Source of the DNA: Siphonobacter sp. BAB-5405
GTDB lineage: Bacteria; Bacteroidota; Bacteroidia; Cytophagales; Spirosomataceae
Assembly: GCF_002872335.1 (NCBI RefSeq)
Contig: NZ_NJAG01000009.1
Span: forward strand, 1 to 64,000
Length of the DNA: 64,000 nucleotides
Reading direction: 5' to 3'
Under the pieces are notes generated by a model. That model was not told the origin of the DNA, did not search any database, and saw only the letters and a list, made by a program, of their open reading frames with translations. Both the position numbers and the translations under genes were made by a program. This document shows positions 34,870 through 44,448 of this stretch, in pieces; within the stretch, counting starts at the first letter, position 1; each line of letters starts with the position of its first letter.

Positions 34870-36006
34870 TTAATAACGAAAGCGATTTTTAAGGTTGTTG
34901 ATGGGTTTTTCAATGATGTACCAGGATAACGTAGCTACTAGAATAGTTAACAAGGTATACGCAGCAAAGTTGAACAGATAGCTTTCTTCCAAGGCTGGGA
35001 TCTCCCGGTAAATACGGTGCATCAGGCGATACACGGGGTGGGTAGGCGGCGTATGGTAGTGGTTATACACAAAGTTGTGATACAAATAAATACCGTAGCT
35101 GATACGACCCAGGTAGATGCTGACCGGGTTTTCCAGTATCCACTTCATCACCCCATCGTAGCCTAAGATGGCTTTCCCAATCAGGAAAAAAGCAAAGATG
35201 GAACCCGCTAGTCGCTCGAATACACTGTTGAGGGATTGATGCGGATCGGCAGAAATATGGTACCAGTACAAACTGCCCCCCAGAATAATCAATCCCAACC
35301 AGACCAAGGCCGTATGACGGAAAATTCGCTGAAAATGGCTCAGTTGGAAAATGTAGAGATAGGCGAGAAAACCACCCAGTCCGAACGAATCCAGGCTGGT
35401 AGGCATCAGTACGTAGGAAACAAACCAGGGTTCGCCTTTCAAAAAATAGTACAACCGCAGGGAAACACTGCCAACGATAAACGCAACGAGTATTTTAGGC
35501 AAATGCCGGGTAGGAACGAAGAAAACCAGGAACGGGAAGAAGATGTAAAACTGTTCTTCCACTGCCAGCGACCACAAGTGGTCCATCGACCCGAGCCAGG
35601 TTTCGTAGTGGGCAATGTAAATATTGGTAGCGTACAACGCCAGCCAGAGAAATTTTTCGCGGGCAGGGGGTACGTTAAACAGAACCAGCAGAAAAATAAC
35701 CAGATAATAAATGGGAAAAATCCGGATAGTACGGCGAATGAAGAATTTCTTCAGATACGTGCTTAGACCATTTTCACGGGGCTGGTACTGATGCTTGCTC
35801 TCAATTAGAATACGGGTAATGAGAAAGCCACTCAGTACAAAAAAGATCGTAACCCCAATGGGACCAATGGGAAGGGTATTGAACCCGGCCAGCAGGTGAT
35901 CGTATAAAACCAGAAAGACAGCGATAAAGCGGATTCCGTCCAGTTGCTTGAAGTAGGATTCCTGTTTTATTGCGGTTCTCGGTACATCTATCGGGGTTGC
36001 TGACAT
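34870..36006 (-). CDS. acyltransferase family 3 (OafA/YrhL-like) membrane O-acyltransferase
   Basis: The 378-residue protein has about ten TM helices. Motifs are LDGIRFIAVFLVLYDHLL (the family usually has a His near this place; here H17 of the stretch is in YDHL), FFVLSGFLIT, FFIRRTIRIFPIYY and LWSLAVEEQFY. These enzymes O-acylate surface polysaccharides or lipids using cytosolic acyl-CoA. It is the first gene of the five-gene operon, so the operon promoter should lie in the 36007-36494 gap. It lacks the C-terminal SGNH domain found in some relatives. Confidence 0.93.
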   Translation of the reverse strand: MSATPIDVPRTAIKQESYFKQLDGIRFIAVFLVLYDHLLAGFNTLPIGPIGVTIFFVLSGFLITRILIESKHQYQPRENGLSTYLKKFFIRRTIRIFPIYYLVIFLLVLFNVPPAREKFLWLALYATNIYIAHYETWLGSMDHLWSLAVEEQFYIFFPFLVFFVPTRHLPKILVAFIVGSVSLRLYYFLKGEPWFVSYVLMPTSLDSFGLGGFLAYLYIFQLSHFQRIFRHTALVWLGLIILGGSLYWYHISADPHQSLNSVFERLAGSIFAFFLIGKAILGYDGVMKWILENPVSIYLGRISYGIYLYHNFVYNHYHTPPTHPVYRLMHRIYREIPALEESYLFNFAAYTLLTILVATLSWYIIEKPINNLKNRFRY

Positions 36007-36494
36007 GGAAACGATGAATTTATATCGCAGTATGCTATGGTCGGTTGATCAGAATCAGGTAAAACGAGCAAACACCGACTAACCTTTGAAATAAACCAAA
36101 GGAGCCTAGTTAACTCTAATGACTTACGAACGGAAAGTAAAGGCTGTGGATGAGCTATGAATCAGTCCTTTGAAGCCGTGAATACTACTGATTCCATTCA
36201 AAATCAGGGGCTAATTTCTTAAAGTTCTTTCAAATAGCCTTGAATTATTTTTTGGTGAAACCGTTCATCCACTCATTCAGATGGTTCTGAGAACGGCTCA
36301 AAGCCTCTGACAATGAGTTAGTTTTATTGGAATTAATCCACGAAATTTGCTGTACGATCTACGCTGCCTTAAAGTATTTTAACGCTCCAGATGAATGAGT
36401 AAGGTCGTTTTGACGTTACTAAATTAATTCCCTCGAATTTTTTGATTGGCTTCGGCTAACCTAACCATACCCTGATTTCCACCTGATTTGGTTT
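36007..36494. other. divergent promoter gap, nothing recognised
   Basis: About 490 bases between the acyltransferase (minus) and the DPM1-like gene (plus). It should contain both promoters, but no clear TTTG/TAnnTTTG pair, dyad, riboswitch or small ORF was found. It is AT-richer than the coding sequence around it. Confidence 0.5.
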
Positions 36495-37331
36495 ATGGAA
36501 GCACTTTCTGTTTTTACGGGTACCTCTACACCGCTTTTGATGAATGGGTCGAAAGAGCGAATCGTCGTGATTCCGACTTACAATGAAATTGAAAATATTG
36601 AAACGGTTCTTCGCAAGGTTATGAGCCTGGAGCCGACTTTCGATGTTCTGATCGTGGACGATGGTTCCCCCGATGGTACGGCTCTTAAAGTGAAACAATT
36701 GCAGGATGAATTCGGTGATAATCGCATTCACCTGCTCGAACGCAAGGGTAAGCTGGGCCTGGGCACGGCCTATCTGACGGCTTTTAAATATGCCCTCAAA
36801 AAAGGCTATCAGTACATCTTCGAAATGGATGCGGACTTTTCCCACAATCCCGACGATCTGGTACGACTGTGGCGGGCCTGTGCCGAAGAAGGCAACGATC
36901 TGGCCATCGGTTCGCGGTACATTCAGGGCGTAAATGTGGTGAACTGGCCGATGGGGCGGGTACTGATGTCGTATTTTGCCGGTGTCTACGTGCGTTTCAT
37001 TACGGGAATGCCCGTGATGGATGCGACTGCGGGTTTTAAGTGCTACCGTCGCCGGGTGCTCGAAGCGATTGATCTGGATTCCATTCGTTTTGTCGGGTAC
37101 GCCTTCCAGATTGAAATGAAATTTACTTCCTGGAAGTATGGATTCAAACTCAAGGAAGTACCGATCATTTTTACCGATCGCACGAAAGGCGTTTCCAAAA
37201 TGTCCACGAAGATTTTTAAGGAAGCTTTCCTGGGCGTCATTCAGTTGAAAGTAGACAGCTTCTTTAAACGTTACATCCGCGAATCCGTAGAGACGTTTGA
37301 AGCGATTAAACTGGAACCCCAGCGGAGCTAG
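36495..37331 (+). CDS. polyprenol monophosphomannose synthase-like GT2 (DPM1 type)
   Basis: The 278-residue soluble GT-A protein has VVIPTYNEIENIETVL, IVDDGSPDGT, FEMDADFSHNPDDLVRL (DxD) and the C-terminal GVSKMSTKIFKEAFLGV region, the classic dolichol/polyprenol-phosphate mannose synthase set. It lacks the C-terminal TM helices of GtrB-like enzymes. It transfers mannose from GDP-mannose to a polyprenyl phosphate. The alternative ATG at 36540 (residue 16, MNGSKERIV) lies closer to the first strand and may be the real start. It is convergent with the next gene across a shared terminator. Confidence 0.92.
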   Translation: MEALSVFTGTSTPLLMNGSKERIVVIPTYNEIENIETVLRKVMSLEPTFDVLIVDDGSPDGTALKVKQLQDEFGDNRIHLLERKGKLGLGTAYLTAFKYALKKGYQYIFEMDADFSHNPDDLVRLWRACAEEGNDLAIGSRYIQGVNVVNWPMGRVLMSYFAGVYVRFITGMPVMDATAGFKCYRRRVLEAIDLDSIRFVGYAFQIEMKFTSWKYGFKLKEVPIIFTDRTKGVSKMSTKIFKEAFLGVIQLKVDSFFKRYIRESVETFEAIKLEPQRS

Positions 37332-37345
37332 ATCCGTCCGTACGC

Positions 37346-37392
37346 TATAAAAGGAAAGCCCGTCAATCACTTGACGGGCTTTCCTTTTTATA
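37346..37392. terminator. bidirectional terminator between two glycosyltransferase genes
   Basis: TATAAAAGGAAAGCCCGTCAA at 37346-37366 pairs with the almost perfect complement at 37371-37392 (TTGACGGGCTTTCC then TTTTTATA). Both strands end in a T-run, which suits the two convergent genes. Confidence 0.9.
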
Positions 37393-37421
37393 GCAGCAAA
37401 TCTGGTCAGTAACCGGATGAA

Positions 37422-38162
37422 TCAATCAAGAATTTTCCACTTACCCAGACCCCATTTCGACAGGCGATACAAAAGGGATGTTCGCAGTACGCCCAGTCCG
37501 TACTTGGAACTGCGAAGGAAGTTGATGGAAGAAGCTTCATCAAAATACTTGGTCGGGCAGGTTACTTCCGCAATTTCAAAGCCTTTCCAGAAAATCTGGG
37601 CAATCATTTCGTTATCAAATACAAAGTCGTCATCGCACTTGTCGAAGGGGACTTTTTCCAGTACTTCCCGCGAGAAGGCCCGGTAGCCCGTGTGGTATTC
37701 GGATAATTTCTCGTTGAGTAACACATTTTGTACAAAGGTCAGAAAGCGATTGGCAATGTACTTGTACATGGGCATTCCGCCTTTCAAGGCTCCCTTGCCC
37801 AGAATACGTGAGCCAAATACGACCGGATACAAATCATTTCCGATGATGGAAATCATGGCCGTCAGCAGCAGAGGCGTATATTGATAATCCGGGTGCAGCA
37901 TAATCACAATGTCACCGCCCAGTTCCAAAGCCTTTTTGTAACACGTTTTCTGGTTTCCTCCGTATCCTTTATTAATGTCGTGGCGAATGACGTGCTGAAT
38001 GCCCAGGGCTCGAGCGACTTCTACGGTGTTATCCGGACTATGATCGTCAACGAGTACCACTTCATCCACCAAATCAAAAGGGATTTCCCGGTACGTTCGT
38101 TCTACCGTAAGAGCGGCCCGGTACGCGGGCATAACCACAACGACTTTTTTATTATTGTACAT
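37422..38162 (-). CDS. family 2 glycosyltransferase
   Basis: The 246-residue GT-A protein has KVVVVMPAYRAALTVERTYREI, LVDDHSPDNTVEVA, HDINKGYGGNQKTCYKKAL and MLHPDYQYTP in the usual DxD position (here HPDYQ), followed by GSRILGKG and HTGYRAFSREVL. No TM helix is seen. This type is frequent beside capsule and lipid-linked sugar genes; donor and acceptor are unknown. About 290 bases upstream separate it from the divergent helicase gene. Confidence 0.9.
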   Translation of the reverse strand: MYNNKKVVVVMPAYRAALTVERTYREIPFDLVDEVVLVDDHSPDNTVEVARALGIQHVIRHDINKGYGGNQKTCYKKALELGGDIVIMLHPDYQYTPLLLTAMISIIGNDLYPVVFGSRILGKGALKGGMPMYKYIANRFLTFVQNVLLNEKLSEYHTGYRAFSREVLEKVPFDKCDDDFVFDNEMIAQIFWKGFEIAEVTCPTKYFDEASSINFLRSSKYGLGVLRTSLLYRLSKWGLGKWKILD

Positions 38163-38451
38163 AGATAGTAATGATCCACACCTCGCCCTGGTTAGTCAAA
38201 CTTGGCACGGGTAAACAAGAGGAGTTTGCAGGGGAATTGAAATAAACCTCAAATTTACGTCTACCCGTTGGTATTATTGGTATAAGCAACTAATTCCTCC
38301 GAAGAAACCCATCGTTACTTTCTACAAAAAGATCAGATGTGAGCCTGAGTGAAGTAGAGATTAACCTAACGAAAGCCGGCAAAGCAAACAGGTTGACGCG
38401 TTTTAACGTAGATTGTCAGAGATTCGCTCGCCCGCAGGCGGCGTCCTTATT

Positions 38452-41400
38452 ATGAAGAAGTTTGATAAATCAAGCATTCGGGTGTTTCAGCGAAGACTGG
38501 CCAATCTGAGTCCCCGAAACCGATCGCTTTTGCTCCTAAACTTACCGCAGGAACAGTTTCTGGATGTGCATGACCTGGATTTCCTGTTCGGCACCTCTTC
38601 GTTTGAGGTCATTACGGCCTGCATTGCGGGTAAAAGCAACGTATTACTCTGCGATGTACTTGATGCCCGGTACGAAAAGGTCAATGAAGTTTCCAAACGC
38701 CTCCGACGCATGGCCCGTACCGCCGCATTTATCGAGGCCGAACGGGGTACCGAAGACCTGTACCTGGGCTGGCCGCTGGTGCAGGGGAAGTTCTCGGACG
38801 GTACGGTGGTACGGGCTCCCTTGCTGTTCTGGCCAGTGAATGTACGGGTGACTCCGCAAAATCGCTGGGTACTCGATCGCCGGGATGAACCGCTTTCCCT
38901 GAATCGATCGCTGGTTATGGCCTACGCTCATTTTAACGGGCTACGGCTGTCGGAAGAGTTGTATGAAAAAGATTTCGAAGACTTTCCGAAGGATGCTCTG
39001 GCCTTTCGGACGGCTTTGTACGAATGGCTGAAAGAAACGCCCCTGTCCCTCAATTATAATTCTGACCTGTTCGAAAATCAGCTTCAATTTTTTCCAAAAC
39101 TTTTAAAAAGCGACCTTGAACGTACCGAACGCAATGGCGAGCTTCAGCTATTGCCGCACGCCATACTGGGCATTTTTCCCCAGGCCGGTTCGTATCTGGT
39201 CCGGGATTACGAAGCCCTGCTGGCGGACGAAACAGAAGCGTATTCTTCTGTGGAATCAGTCCCTACCCAATACCAGAAACTGCGGGAAGCGGATATGCTG
39301 ACCCCATTTTTGCTGGATGCTTCGCAGGAAGCGGCTTTCCGGCGAATTAAAAAAGGCGAATCACTGGTGATTCAGGGACCACCGGGAACGGGGAAATCCC
39401 AGTTAATCTGTAATCTCATTGCCGACTTCACGGCTCAGGGCAAACGGGTGTTGGTCGTGAGCCAGAAACGGGCGGCGTTGGATACCGTTTATGAGCGGCT
39501 TTCGCTGGCGGGCTGGCAACCTTTTGTGGCAAATCTGCACGATTTTCAGCACGATCGGAAAAGCCTGTACGATCAGATTGCCGGACAAATTGATCGAATT
39601 GACGAGTACCGACGCCTGAATACCAGTCTGGATGCGATCTTACTCGAACGGGAGTTTACACAAAATGCCCACCAGATTGACCGGATTCAGCAGGAGTTAG
39701 AGGATTTCAAAACCGCCCTGTTTGATACCCGTGTTTGTGGGCTTTCCCCGAAAGAATTATATCTGACTTCCCAGCCGCAGGAAGATCATTTTGAACTGGG
39801 CGAATCGTACCAATCCTTTCACTTTGATACCTACGCCGAGACGCTACGGCGGTTTAAACGCTACGAGTTGTATGCGACCCGTTTAGGAACCGATCATCCC
39901 TGGGCGGACCGGGTGAATTTTAGTGGGTTAAGTTTTCAGGCAGTACCGCAAATACGAGCCCTGATCCAAGAAGTACCGACGCAGATCCAAGAATTCAATC
40001 ACCAATGCGAACAACTGATTGGGCGAAAACTAGGCTGGACGGAGATGCGTACCCTGCCGGTTGAAGCTTTGCAGACCTTTCAGCGTCAACTTACTCCAGA
40101 ATTAGAACCCTGGCTACAGAAAGTATACCGGCAGCAAATTCCCGATTGGGGAAGCTGGCCCGAACGACGGGCCCTCGAACGAATTGAACAAGCCGGCTTG
40201 CTTCACACGACGCGGAGAAGTTCAGAATTGATGGAATTCCGTGCTCGCCTGGAAACGGCTCTGCAAGCCCGTACTTCTATGGTCAAGTGGTTATTTTGCA
40301 AGGAAAAAGAGATCATTCGGGCCGATGCCGAACAACAAGGGCTATCGCTGGAATTGGCTGATTTGCAAGAATTGAAAACCCGACTGGATCGCCGGATCGA
40401 AGCCGAGCAATACATGCGAAGATGGACGGAGCAAGCGGAGGTGACGGTAGTTGTGGAAGATTGGTCGGTTTCCAGGGAACACTGGGAACGCATATCAATG
40501 CAACTCAAGCAAGCCAGTGAATTATATCAACAGATACAACGGGGGCCTTCGTTACTAAAAGAGCTACATTTTGAAGGCTTACGGTCCTTTCGTAATCAAC
40601 TGGAAACGGCTTTGCAACTAGCGGACCAGTTCCAGAAGGCGTATCAGTCCTGGCGAGTGTACCTGACCGACAGTCAAATCGAACAGCTGATCCAACAGCC
40701 CGATATTGCCGTTCCCGTTTTAACGACGAGCCTTACGGACGATTTTGAATGGTTGCACGAGTGGGATACGCTTAAAAATCACCTTAGTACCGCCGAACGG
40801 GAGATACTTCAGCGGTATGAGGGGCAAACGCTCGTAGCCGCTTTCGATAATTCATTACGACTAGCCTGGCTCGATCACCTGGAAGTACAGCATCCCATTT
40901 TACGAAGCGTATCGGGGCTGGGCATGAGCCAACGGGAAGAGGAATTACGGGCAGCCGTCATTCGGAAACAGGAGCTGGCCGGGGAGATTGGCCGAATGCG
41001 ATTGCGTGAACAAACCTACCAGTCGCTCGAAACCAATCGGCTGGGAAATACCATTACGTATCGTGACTTACGTCACCAGGTAACCAAGAAGCGGCTGATT
41101 TGGCCCGTGCGACAGGTACTGGCTACGTTTGCAGAAGAGATTTTTTCATTGGTACCCTGCTGGCTGGCCTCGCCCGAAACGGTATCGGCCGTTTTTCCGT
41201 TTCGTCGGGGGGCAGAACCCTTATTTGATCTGGTCATTTTTGATGAAGCTTCCCAGTGCTTTGCTGAGCAGGGCTTACCAGCCATGTTTCGGGGTAAGCA
41301 GGTTGTGATTGCGGGCGATAGTCAGCAACTTCAACCCTCGGATTTATACCGTGTTCGGTTTGAAGAAGAAACGGAAGACGTACCTGAACTGGAAGTCAGT

Positions 41401-42324
41401 AGTTTGCTGGAACTGATGGCCCGTGACTTGCCGCAAGTGATCCTGCAGGGGCATTATCGCAGCCGATCGCTGGATTTGATCGATTTTTCCAACCAGCATT
41501 TTTACCAGAATCGCCTGAAGTTACTGCCGGACTTTCAGGAAATGAACCGCCGCGAAGGAGCTATCCGATATTGGAAAGTAGAAGGCGAATGGAAAAATCA
41601 GAATAACCTCGTTGAGGCCGAAGCCATCCGCTCGCTGGTGGAAGACTTGGTACGGCAGGAACCCGAGCGGTCCATCGGGGTGGTGACGTTCAATGCTCCC
41701 CAACAACGCCTGCTGGAAGATACGCTTGAGGGCCTTTCCCCCAAGCCTGATTCATTATTCATTAAAAACCTGGAAAATGTACAGGGAGACGAACGGGATA
41801 TTATCATTTTCTCCATCGGCTATGCTCCTGATGAGCGGGGTAGGGTAGCTCTGCAATTTGGTGCACTCAATCAGGCGGGGGGCGAAAATCGGCTGAATGT
41901 AGCCATCACGCGGGCTCGCGAACGCATTTATGTGGTGACGAGCCTCTGGCCGGAACAGCTACACGTGGAAGAGACCGTAAATGCCGGACCTAAACTGCTG
42001 AAACAATACCTGAACTTTGCCCGCCAGGTGTCACAGGGTGCGTATAAACCGCAACCGATCATCACGGCAGAACTACAGTCGAATCAATTACTGAAAGATC
42101 AACTGCAAAGACAGCAGCCCCAGTGGAAAAACGAATTACCCTTTGCCGATCTGGTCGAGAAAGAGCAGGAATACTATAAACGGCTGATTTTGACCGACGA
42201 TGATGTGTATTATCAAAGTTTAAGTGCGAAAGAAGCTCACGCGTACTTTCCCCTAAGTCTGGAGCGGAAAGGGTGGCGGTATCAACGCATCTGGAGCCGG
42301 GAGTGGTGGAAAAGGCAGGGTTAG
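38452..42324 (+). CDS. large superfamily 1 helicase (DUF4011/Upf1-like)
   Basis: About 1290 residues. The N-terminal DUF4011-like part (SPRNRSLLLLNLP, DLYLGWPLVQGK) is followed by Walker A GPPGTGKS (G309-S316), a long helical insertion (about 390-870), motif II DEAS (D931-E932), motif III AGDSQQLQPSD, GHYRSRS, and motifs V/VI in ENVQGDERDIIIFS and NVAITRARERIYVV. The tail RKGWRYQRIWSREWW resembles the end of the Vsr-like nuclease module carried by many relatives, but little of the nuclease core precedes it. It is an ATP-driven nucleic-acid motor; some relatives occur in defence islands. A TTG at 38413 allows 13 extra residues; ATG 38452 is preferred. It is not flanked by recognised defence genes. 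Confidence 0.9.
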   Translation: MKKFDKSSIRVFQRRLANLSPRNRSLLLLNLPQEQFLDVHDLDFLFGTSSFEVITACIAGKSNVLLCDVLDARYEKVNEVSKRLRRMARTAAFIEAERGTEDLYLGWPLVQGKFSDGTVVRAPLLFWPVNVRVTPQNRWVLDRRDEPLSLNRSLVMAYAHFNGLRLSEELYEKDFEDFPKDALAFRTALYEWLKETPLSLNYNSDLFENQLQFFPKLLKSDLERTERNGELQLLPHAILGIFPQAGSYLVRDYEALLADETEAYSSVESVPTQYQKLREADMLTPFLLDASQEAAFRRIKKGESLVIQGPPGTGKSQLICNLIADFTAQGKRVLVVSQKRAALDTVYERLSLAGWQPFVANLHDFQHDRKSLYDQIAGQIDRIDEYRRLNTSLDAILLEREFTQNAHQIDRIQQELEDFKTALFDTRVCGLSPKELYLTSQPQEDHFELGESYQSFHFDTYAETLRRFKRYELYATRLGTDHPWADRVNFSGLSFQAVPQIRALIQEVPTQIQEFNHQCEQLIGRKLGWTEMRTLPVEALQTFQRQLTPELEPWLQKVYRQQIPDWGSWPERRALERIEQAGLLHTTRRSSELMEFRARLETALQARTSMVKWLFCKEKEIIRADAEQQGLSLELADLQELKTRLDRRIEAEQYMRRWTEQAEVTVVVEDWSVSREHWERISMQLKQASELYQQIQRGPSLLKELHFEGLRSFRNQLETALQLADQFQKAYQSWRVYLTDSQIEQLIQQPDIAVPVLTTSLTDDFEWLHEWDTLKNHLSTAEREILQRYEGQTLVAAFDNSLRLAWLDHLEVQHPILRSVSGLGMSQREEELRAAVIRKQELAGEIGRMRLREQTYQSLETNRLGNTITYRDLRHQVTKKRLIWPVRQVLATFAEEIFSLVPCWLASPETVSAVFPFRRGAEPLFDLVIFDEASQCFAEQGLPAMFRGKQVVIAGDSQQLQPSDLYRVRFEEETEDVPELEVSSLLELMARDLPQVILQGHYRSRSLDLIDFSNQHFYQNRLKLLPDFQEMNRREGAIRYWKVEGEWKNQNNLVEAEAIRSLVEDLVRQEPERSIGVVTFNAPQQRLLEDTLEGLSPKPDSLFIKNLENVQGDERDIIIFSIGYAPDERGRVALQFGALNQAGGENRLNVAITRARERIYVVTSLWPEQLHVEETVNAGPKLLKQYLNFARQVSQGAYKPQPIITAELQSNQLLKDQLQRQQPQWKNELPFADLVEKEQEYYKRLILTDDDVYYQSLSAKEAHAYFPLSLERKGWRYQRIWSREWWKRQG

Positions 42325-42326
42325 GG

Positions 42327-42365
42327 CACAAAAAAACCGTCTTCAGAGAAGACGGTTTTTTTGTG
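42327..42365. terminator. bidirectional terminator between helicase and nuoC
   Basis: CACAAAAAAACCGTCTTC at 42327-42344 and GAAGACGGTTTTTTTGTG at 42348-42365 are perfectly complementary around a short loop. The runs of A and T make it a strong terminator in both directions. It directly follows the helicase stop and lies 11 bases past the nuoC stop. Confidence 0.92.
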
Positions 42366-42376
42366 AGCCCAGAAGA

Positions 42377-42919
42377 CTAGGATAAATCCGTATTCTGAGC
42401 CATGCCTTCTGCATTAACGCCGTACTTTACTTCAATGCCGTGGTACAGCTCCTGTTCTGAATAATCTTTCCGGAGCGGATGCCCTTCCCAATCTTCGGGT
42501 AGTAGAATCCGGCGTAAGTCCGCATGGCCGTGAAAGTACACGCCCATTAAATCATAGGCTTCGCGTTCGTGCCAGTCAGCCGTTCGCCAGATTCGGCTCA
42601 CGCTAGGTACCTCAGGCAGGGTCTCATCCTGCGTTTGGCGGGGCACTTTTACTTTCAGACAAAGCGAATGTTCGTAAGGAATCGAAAACAAATTGTAGGC
42701 TACTTCCAGCGTATCCGCTGAGGGGCCGTTGTCAAGAGCGGTCAGGCAGGAAAGTGAATCGAAATACGTTCGTTCATCATTCCGCAGGAAATCACAAATG
42801 GGTACGAGAAACTCTTTAGCGATCGTCAAATTCGGCATTAATCCCAACTCTTCTTCGGCTACCAAAGCTTCCATACCGAATTCCTGAGTCAACAGGGATT
42901 TAAGTTCGGAGAAAGTCAT
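42377..42919 (-). CDS. nuoC: NADH-quinone oxidoreductase subunit C
   Basis: The 180-residue 30 kDa-type subunit of complex I carries the signature [19 protein letters not shown] and [19 protein letters not shown]. It belongs to the hydrophilic arm at the quinone-side Q module. It is not fused to NuoD, unlike in E. coli. Its start overlaps the nuoB stop by 4 bases. A strong terminator follows at once, so nuoD and later subunits must be elsewhere. Confidence 0.95.
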   Translation of the reverse strand: MTFSELKSLLTQEFGMEALVAEEELGLMPNLTIAKEFLVPICDFLRNDERTYFDSLSCLTALDNGPSADTLEVAYNLFSIPYEHSLCLKVKVPRQTQDETLPEVPSVSRIWRTADWHEREAYDLMGVYFHGHADLRRILLPEDWEGHPLRKDYSEQELYHGIEVKYGVNAEGMAQNTDLS

Positions 42920-43458
42920 GCGAATGTTGGTTGTTCAAATTTTTCAAGCAAACTCAAGGCGGCTGTAGGTTCCTGCACACTTTCATGCCGGATTTTATCC
43001 TGCAACTTCATAATAGCCCCAATTAACGCTTCGGGGCGGGGTGGGCAACCCGGTACATAGACATCCACCGGAATGATACGGTCTACGCCTTTCACAACGT
43101 GATACCCATGTTCCCAATAAGGGCCACCACAGTTTGAGCAGCTTCCCATGGAGATCACATAACGAGGTTCAGCCATTTGTTCGTATAAGCGGCGAATCCG
43201 GTCGGCCATTTTAAACGTAACGGTTCCGGCTACAATCATCACATCCGACTGGCGGGGGGAAGGCCGGGGAAAGATACCAAAACGCTCCAGATCATAGCTG
43301 GAAGCGAAGGTCTGCATCATCTCAATGGCACAGCAGGCCAGTCCGAAGCCCATGGGCCAGAGGGAGTTCAGACGAGCCCAGTTGAGCAGATCCTCAGCGG
43401 TGGTCAGTACCACGCCGCCCTCTCCGGTTTTGAACCGACTATCGAGAAAACTTTTCAT
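42916..43458 (-). CDS. nuoB: NADH-quinone oxidoreductase subunit B
   Basis: The 180-residue PSST subunit carries the terminal N2 [4Fe-4S] cluster. The ligands are visible as C42-C43 ([11 protein letters not shown]), C107 (GSCSNC) and C138 ([11 protein letters not shown]). [20 protein letters not shown] and [17 protein letters not shown] are family-typical. It passes electrons to quinone at the base of the peripheral arm. Its start overlaps the nuoA stop by 4 bases, showing translational coupling. Confidence 0.97.
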   Translation of the reverse strand: MKSFLDSRFKTGEGGVVLTTAEDLLNWARLNSLWPMGFGLACCAIEMMQTFASSYDLERFGIFPRPSPRQSDVMIVAGTVTFKMADRIRRLYEQMAEPRYVISMGSCSNCGGPYWEHGYHVVKGVDRIIPVDVYVPGCPPRPEALIGAIMKLQDKIRHESVQEPTAALSLLEKFEQPTFA

Positions 43459-43919
43459 TGATATTTCTTATTTACTTTTCCATACAGGTCCGTCGGAACC
43501 TTGGAAGGTATGTGCGTAACCTTAGCTTGGGGGCGTACCCAGTCGAGGTGTCCTTTTCGCCAGGCATACGCTAAGCCTAACGCCAGAATGCCGATGAAGA
43601 GGAACATCTCCAGTAAAGCAAACATTCCCCAGCGGCCATTCGTTTCCTGGATTAAGGATTCTTGTCCAAAAACCGTAGCCCAGGGAAATAGAAAGACGAG
43701 TTCTACGTCGAAAAGTAAAAAGATCAGGGCAATACTGTAGAAACGAATGTTAAACTGCACATTGGCATTCCCTACGGGTTCCTCACCGGATTCGTACGTG
43801 CTGAGCTTTTCTTCGTTAGGCCGGGCCGGACGAATAAAACGGGCAATGGCCAGCATTACGGCCAGAAACAGAATGCCCGCAATGAGGAAAAGCAGTATGG
43901 AGCCGAAATCAGAAATCAT
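43455..43919 (-). CDS. nuoA: NADH-quinone oxidoreductase subunit A
   Basis: The 154-residue membrane subunit has three TM helices. Motifs are [19 protein letters not shown] (the loop near the quinone site) and [20 protein letters not shown] (TM2 with a conserved acidic pair). The C-terminal tail of about 40 residues ([19 protein letters not shown]) is longer than in E. coli. The start overlaps the stop of the DUF4296 lipoprotein gene by 4 bases, so all four genes form one translationally coupled unit. Confidence 0.95.
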   Translation of the reverse strand: MISDFGSILLFLIAGILFLAVMLAIARFIRPARPNEEKLSTYESGEEPVGNANVQFNIRFYSIALIFLLFDVELVFLFPWATVFGQESLIQETNGRWGMFALLEMFLFIGILALGLAYAWRKGHLDWVRPQAKVTHIPSKVPTDLYGKVNKKYQ

Positions 43920-44350
43920 TTGCGTTTGAGTATCTTTTTGAGGCGGACGTTGCGAGCCGTATCCGCTTTTGAGCTATCGGGCTGGGCTGGAGCAGACTGA
44001 GCACGGGCCTCCTTTTTACTCCGTTCGTCAATGGCCGTCAGACTATCCACGACGCCCTGATAAATTTCCTTGAATCGATTGGGTTGAGCAATGTAGTAAC
44101 GGTAACTGGCTCGGTACGAACCGGTATCGGCTCCGTACTTTTTCAGAATGTCTTTTTCCAGTACCTGAAAAGCCACCAGCGAAGAATCCTGGGAACCTAA
44201 CCGAAGCCGGGTGATGCGTTGTTCGGCCAGATGAATGTCTTTCAGAATCTGCACCATTTGCTGTTCCGGTACGAGGTGTTCCGGAGGGGAAGGAGCATTG
44301 GAACAGGCCGTAAGCCAGGCCAATAATGGGAGCAAAAGACGCGTTTTCAT
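43916..44350 (-). CDS. DUF4296 lipoprotein
   Basis: The 144-residue protein has a lipoprotein signal ([11 protein letters not shown]). The DUF4296 core [20 protein letters not shown] and [23 protein letters not shown] is found in many Bacteroidota lipoproteins of unknown role. The C-terminus is rich in Lys, Ala and Ser. It is the first gene of the nuoABC unit and is coupled to nuoA by an ATGA overlap. The adjacency may be chance promoter sharing or a role in complex assembly; nothing in the sequence decides. Confidence 0.9.
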   Translation of the reverse strand: MKTRLLLPLLAWLTACSNAPSPPEHLVPEQQMVQILKDIHLAEQRITRLRLGSQDSSLVAFQVLEKDILKKYGADTGSYRASYRYYIAQPNRFKEIYQGVVDSLTAIDERSKKEARAQSAPAQPDSSKADTARNVRLKKILKRK

Positions 44351-44448
44351 GTTTTATTTTAGCAAAGTTAGGTAGTTTTGGCAGAAGGCAGCTACAAAAC
44401 CTGCGTAAACAACTGCCTTTAAGAAGGCTGCCTTAAACGGACCGTCGT

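Noticed and set aside
36456-37370. 304-residue minus-strand ORF over the DPM1-like gene
   Set aside because: The plus frame has every GT2 motif; the minus frame has none and runs through the terminator.
42916-43919. Possible programmed frameshifts at the nuo overlaps
   Set aside because: The 4-base ATGA overlaps are ordinary stop-start coupling between complete subunits.
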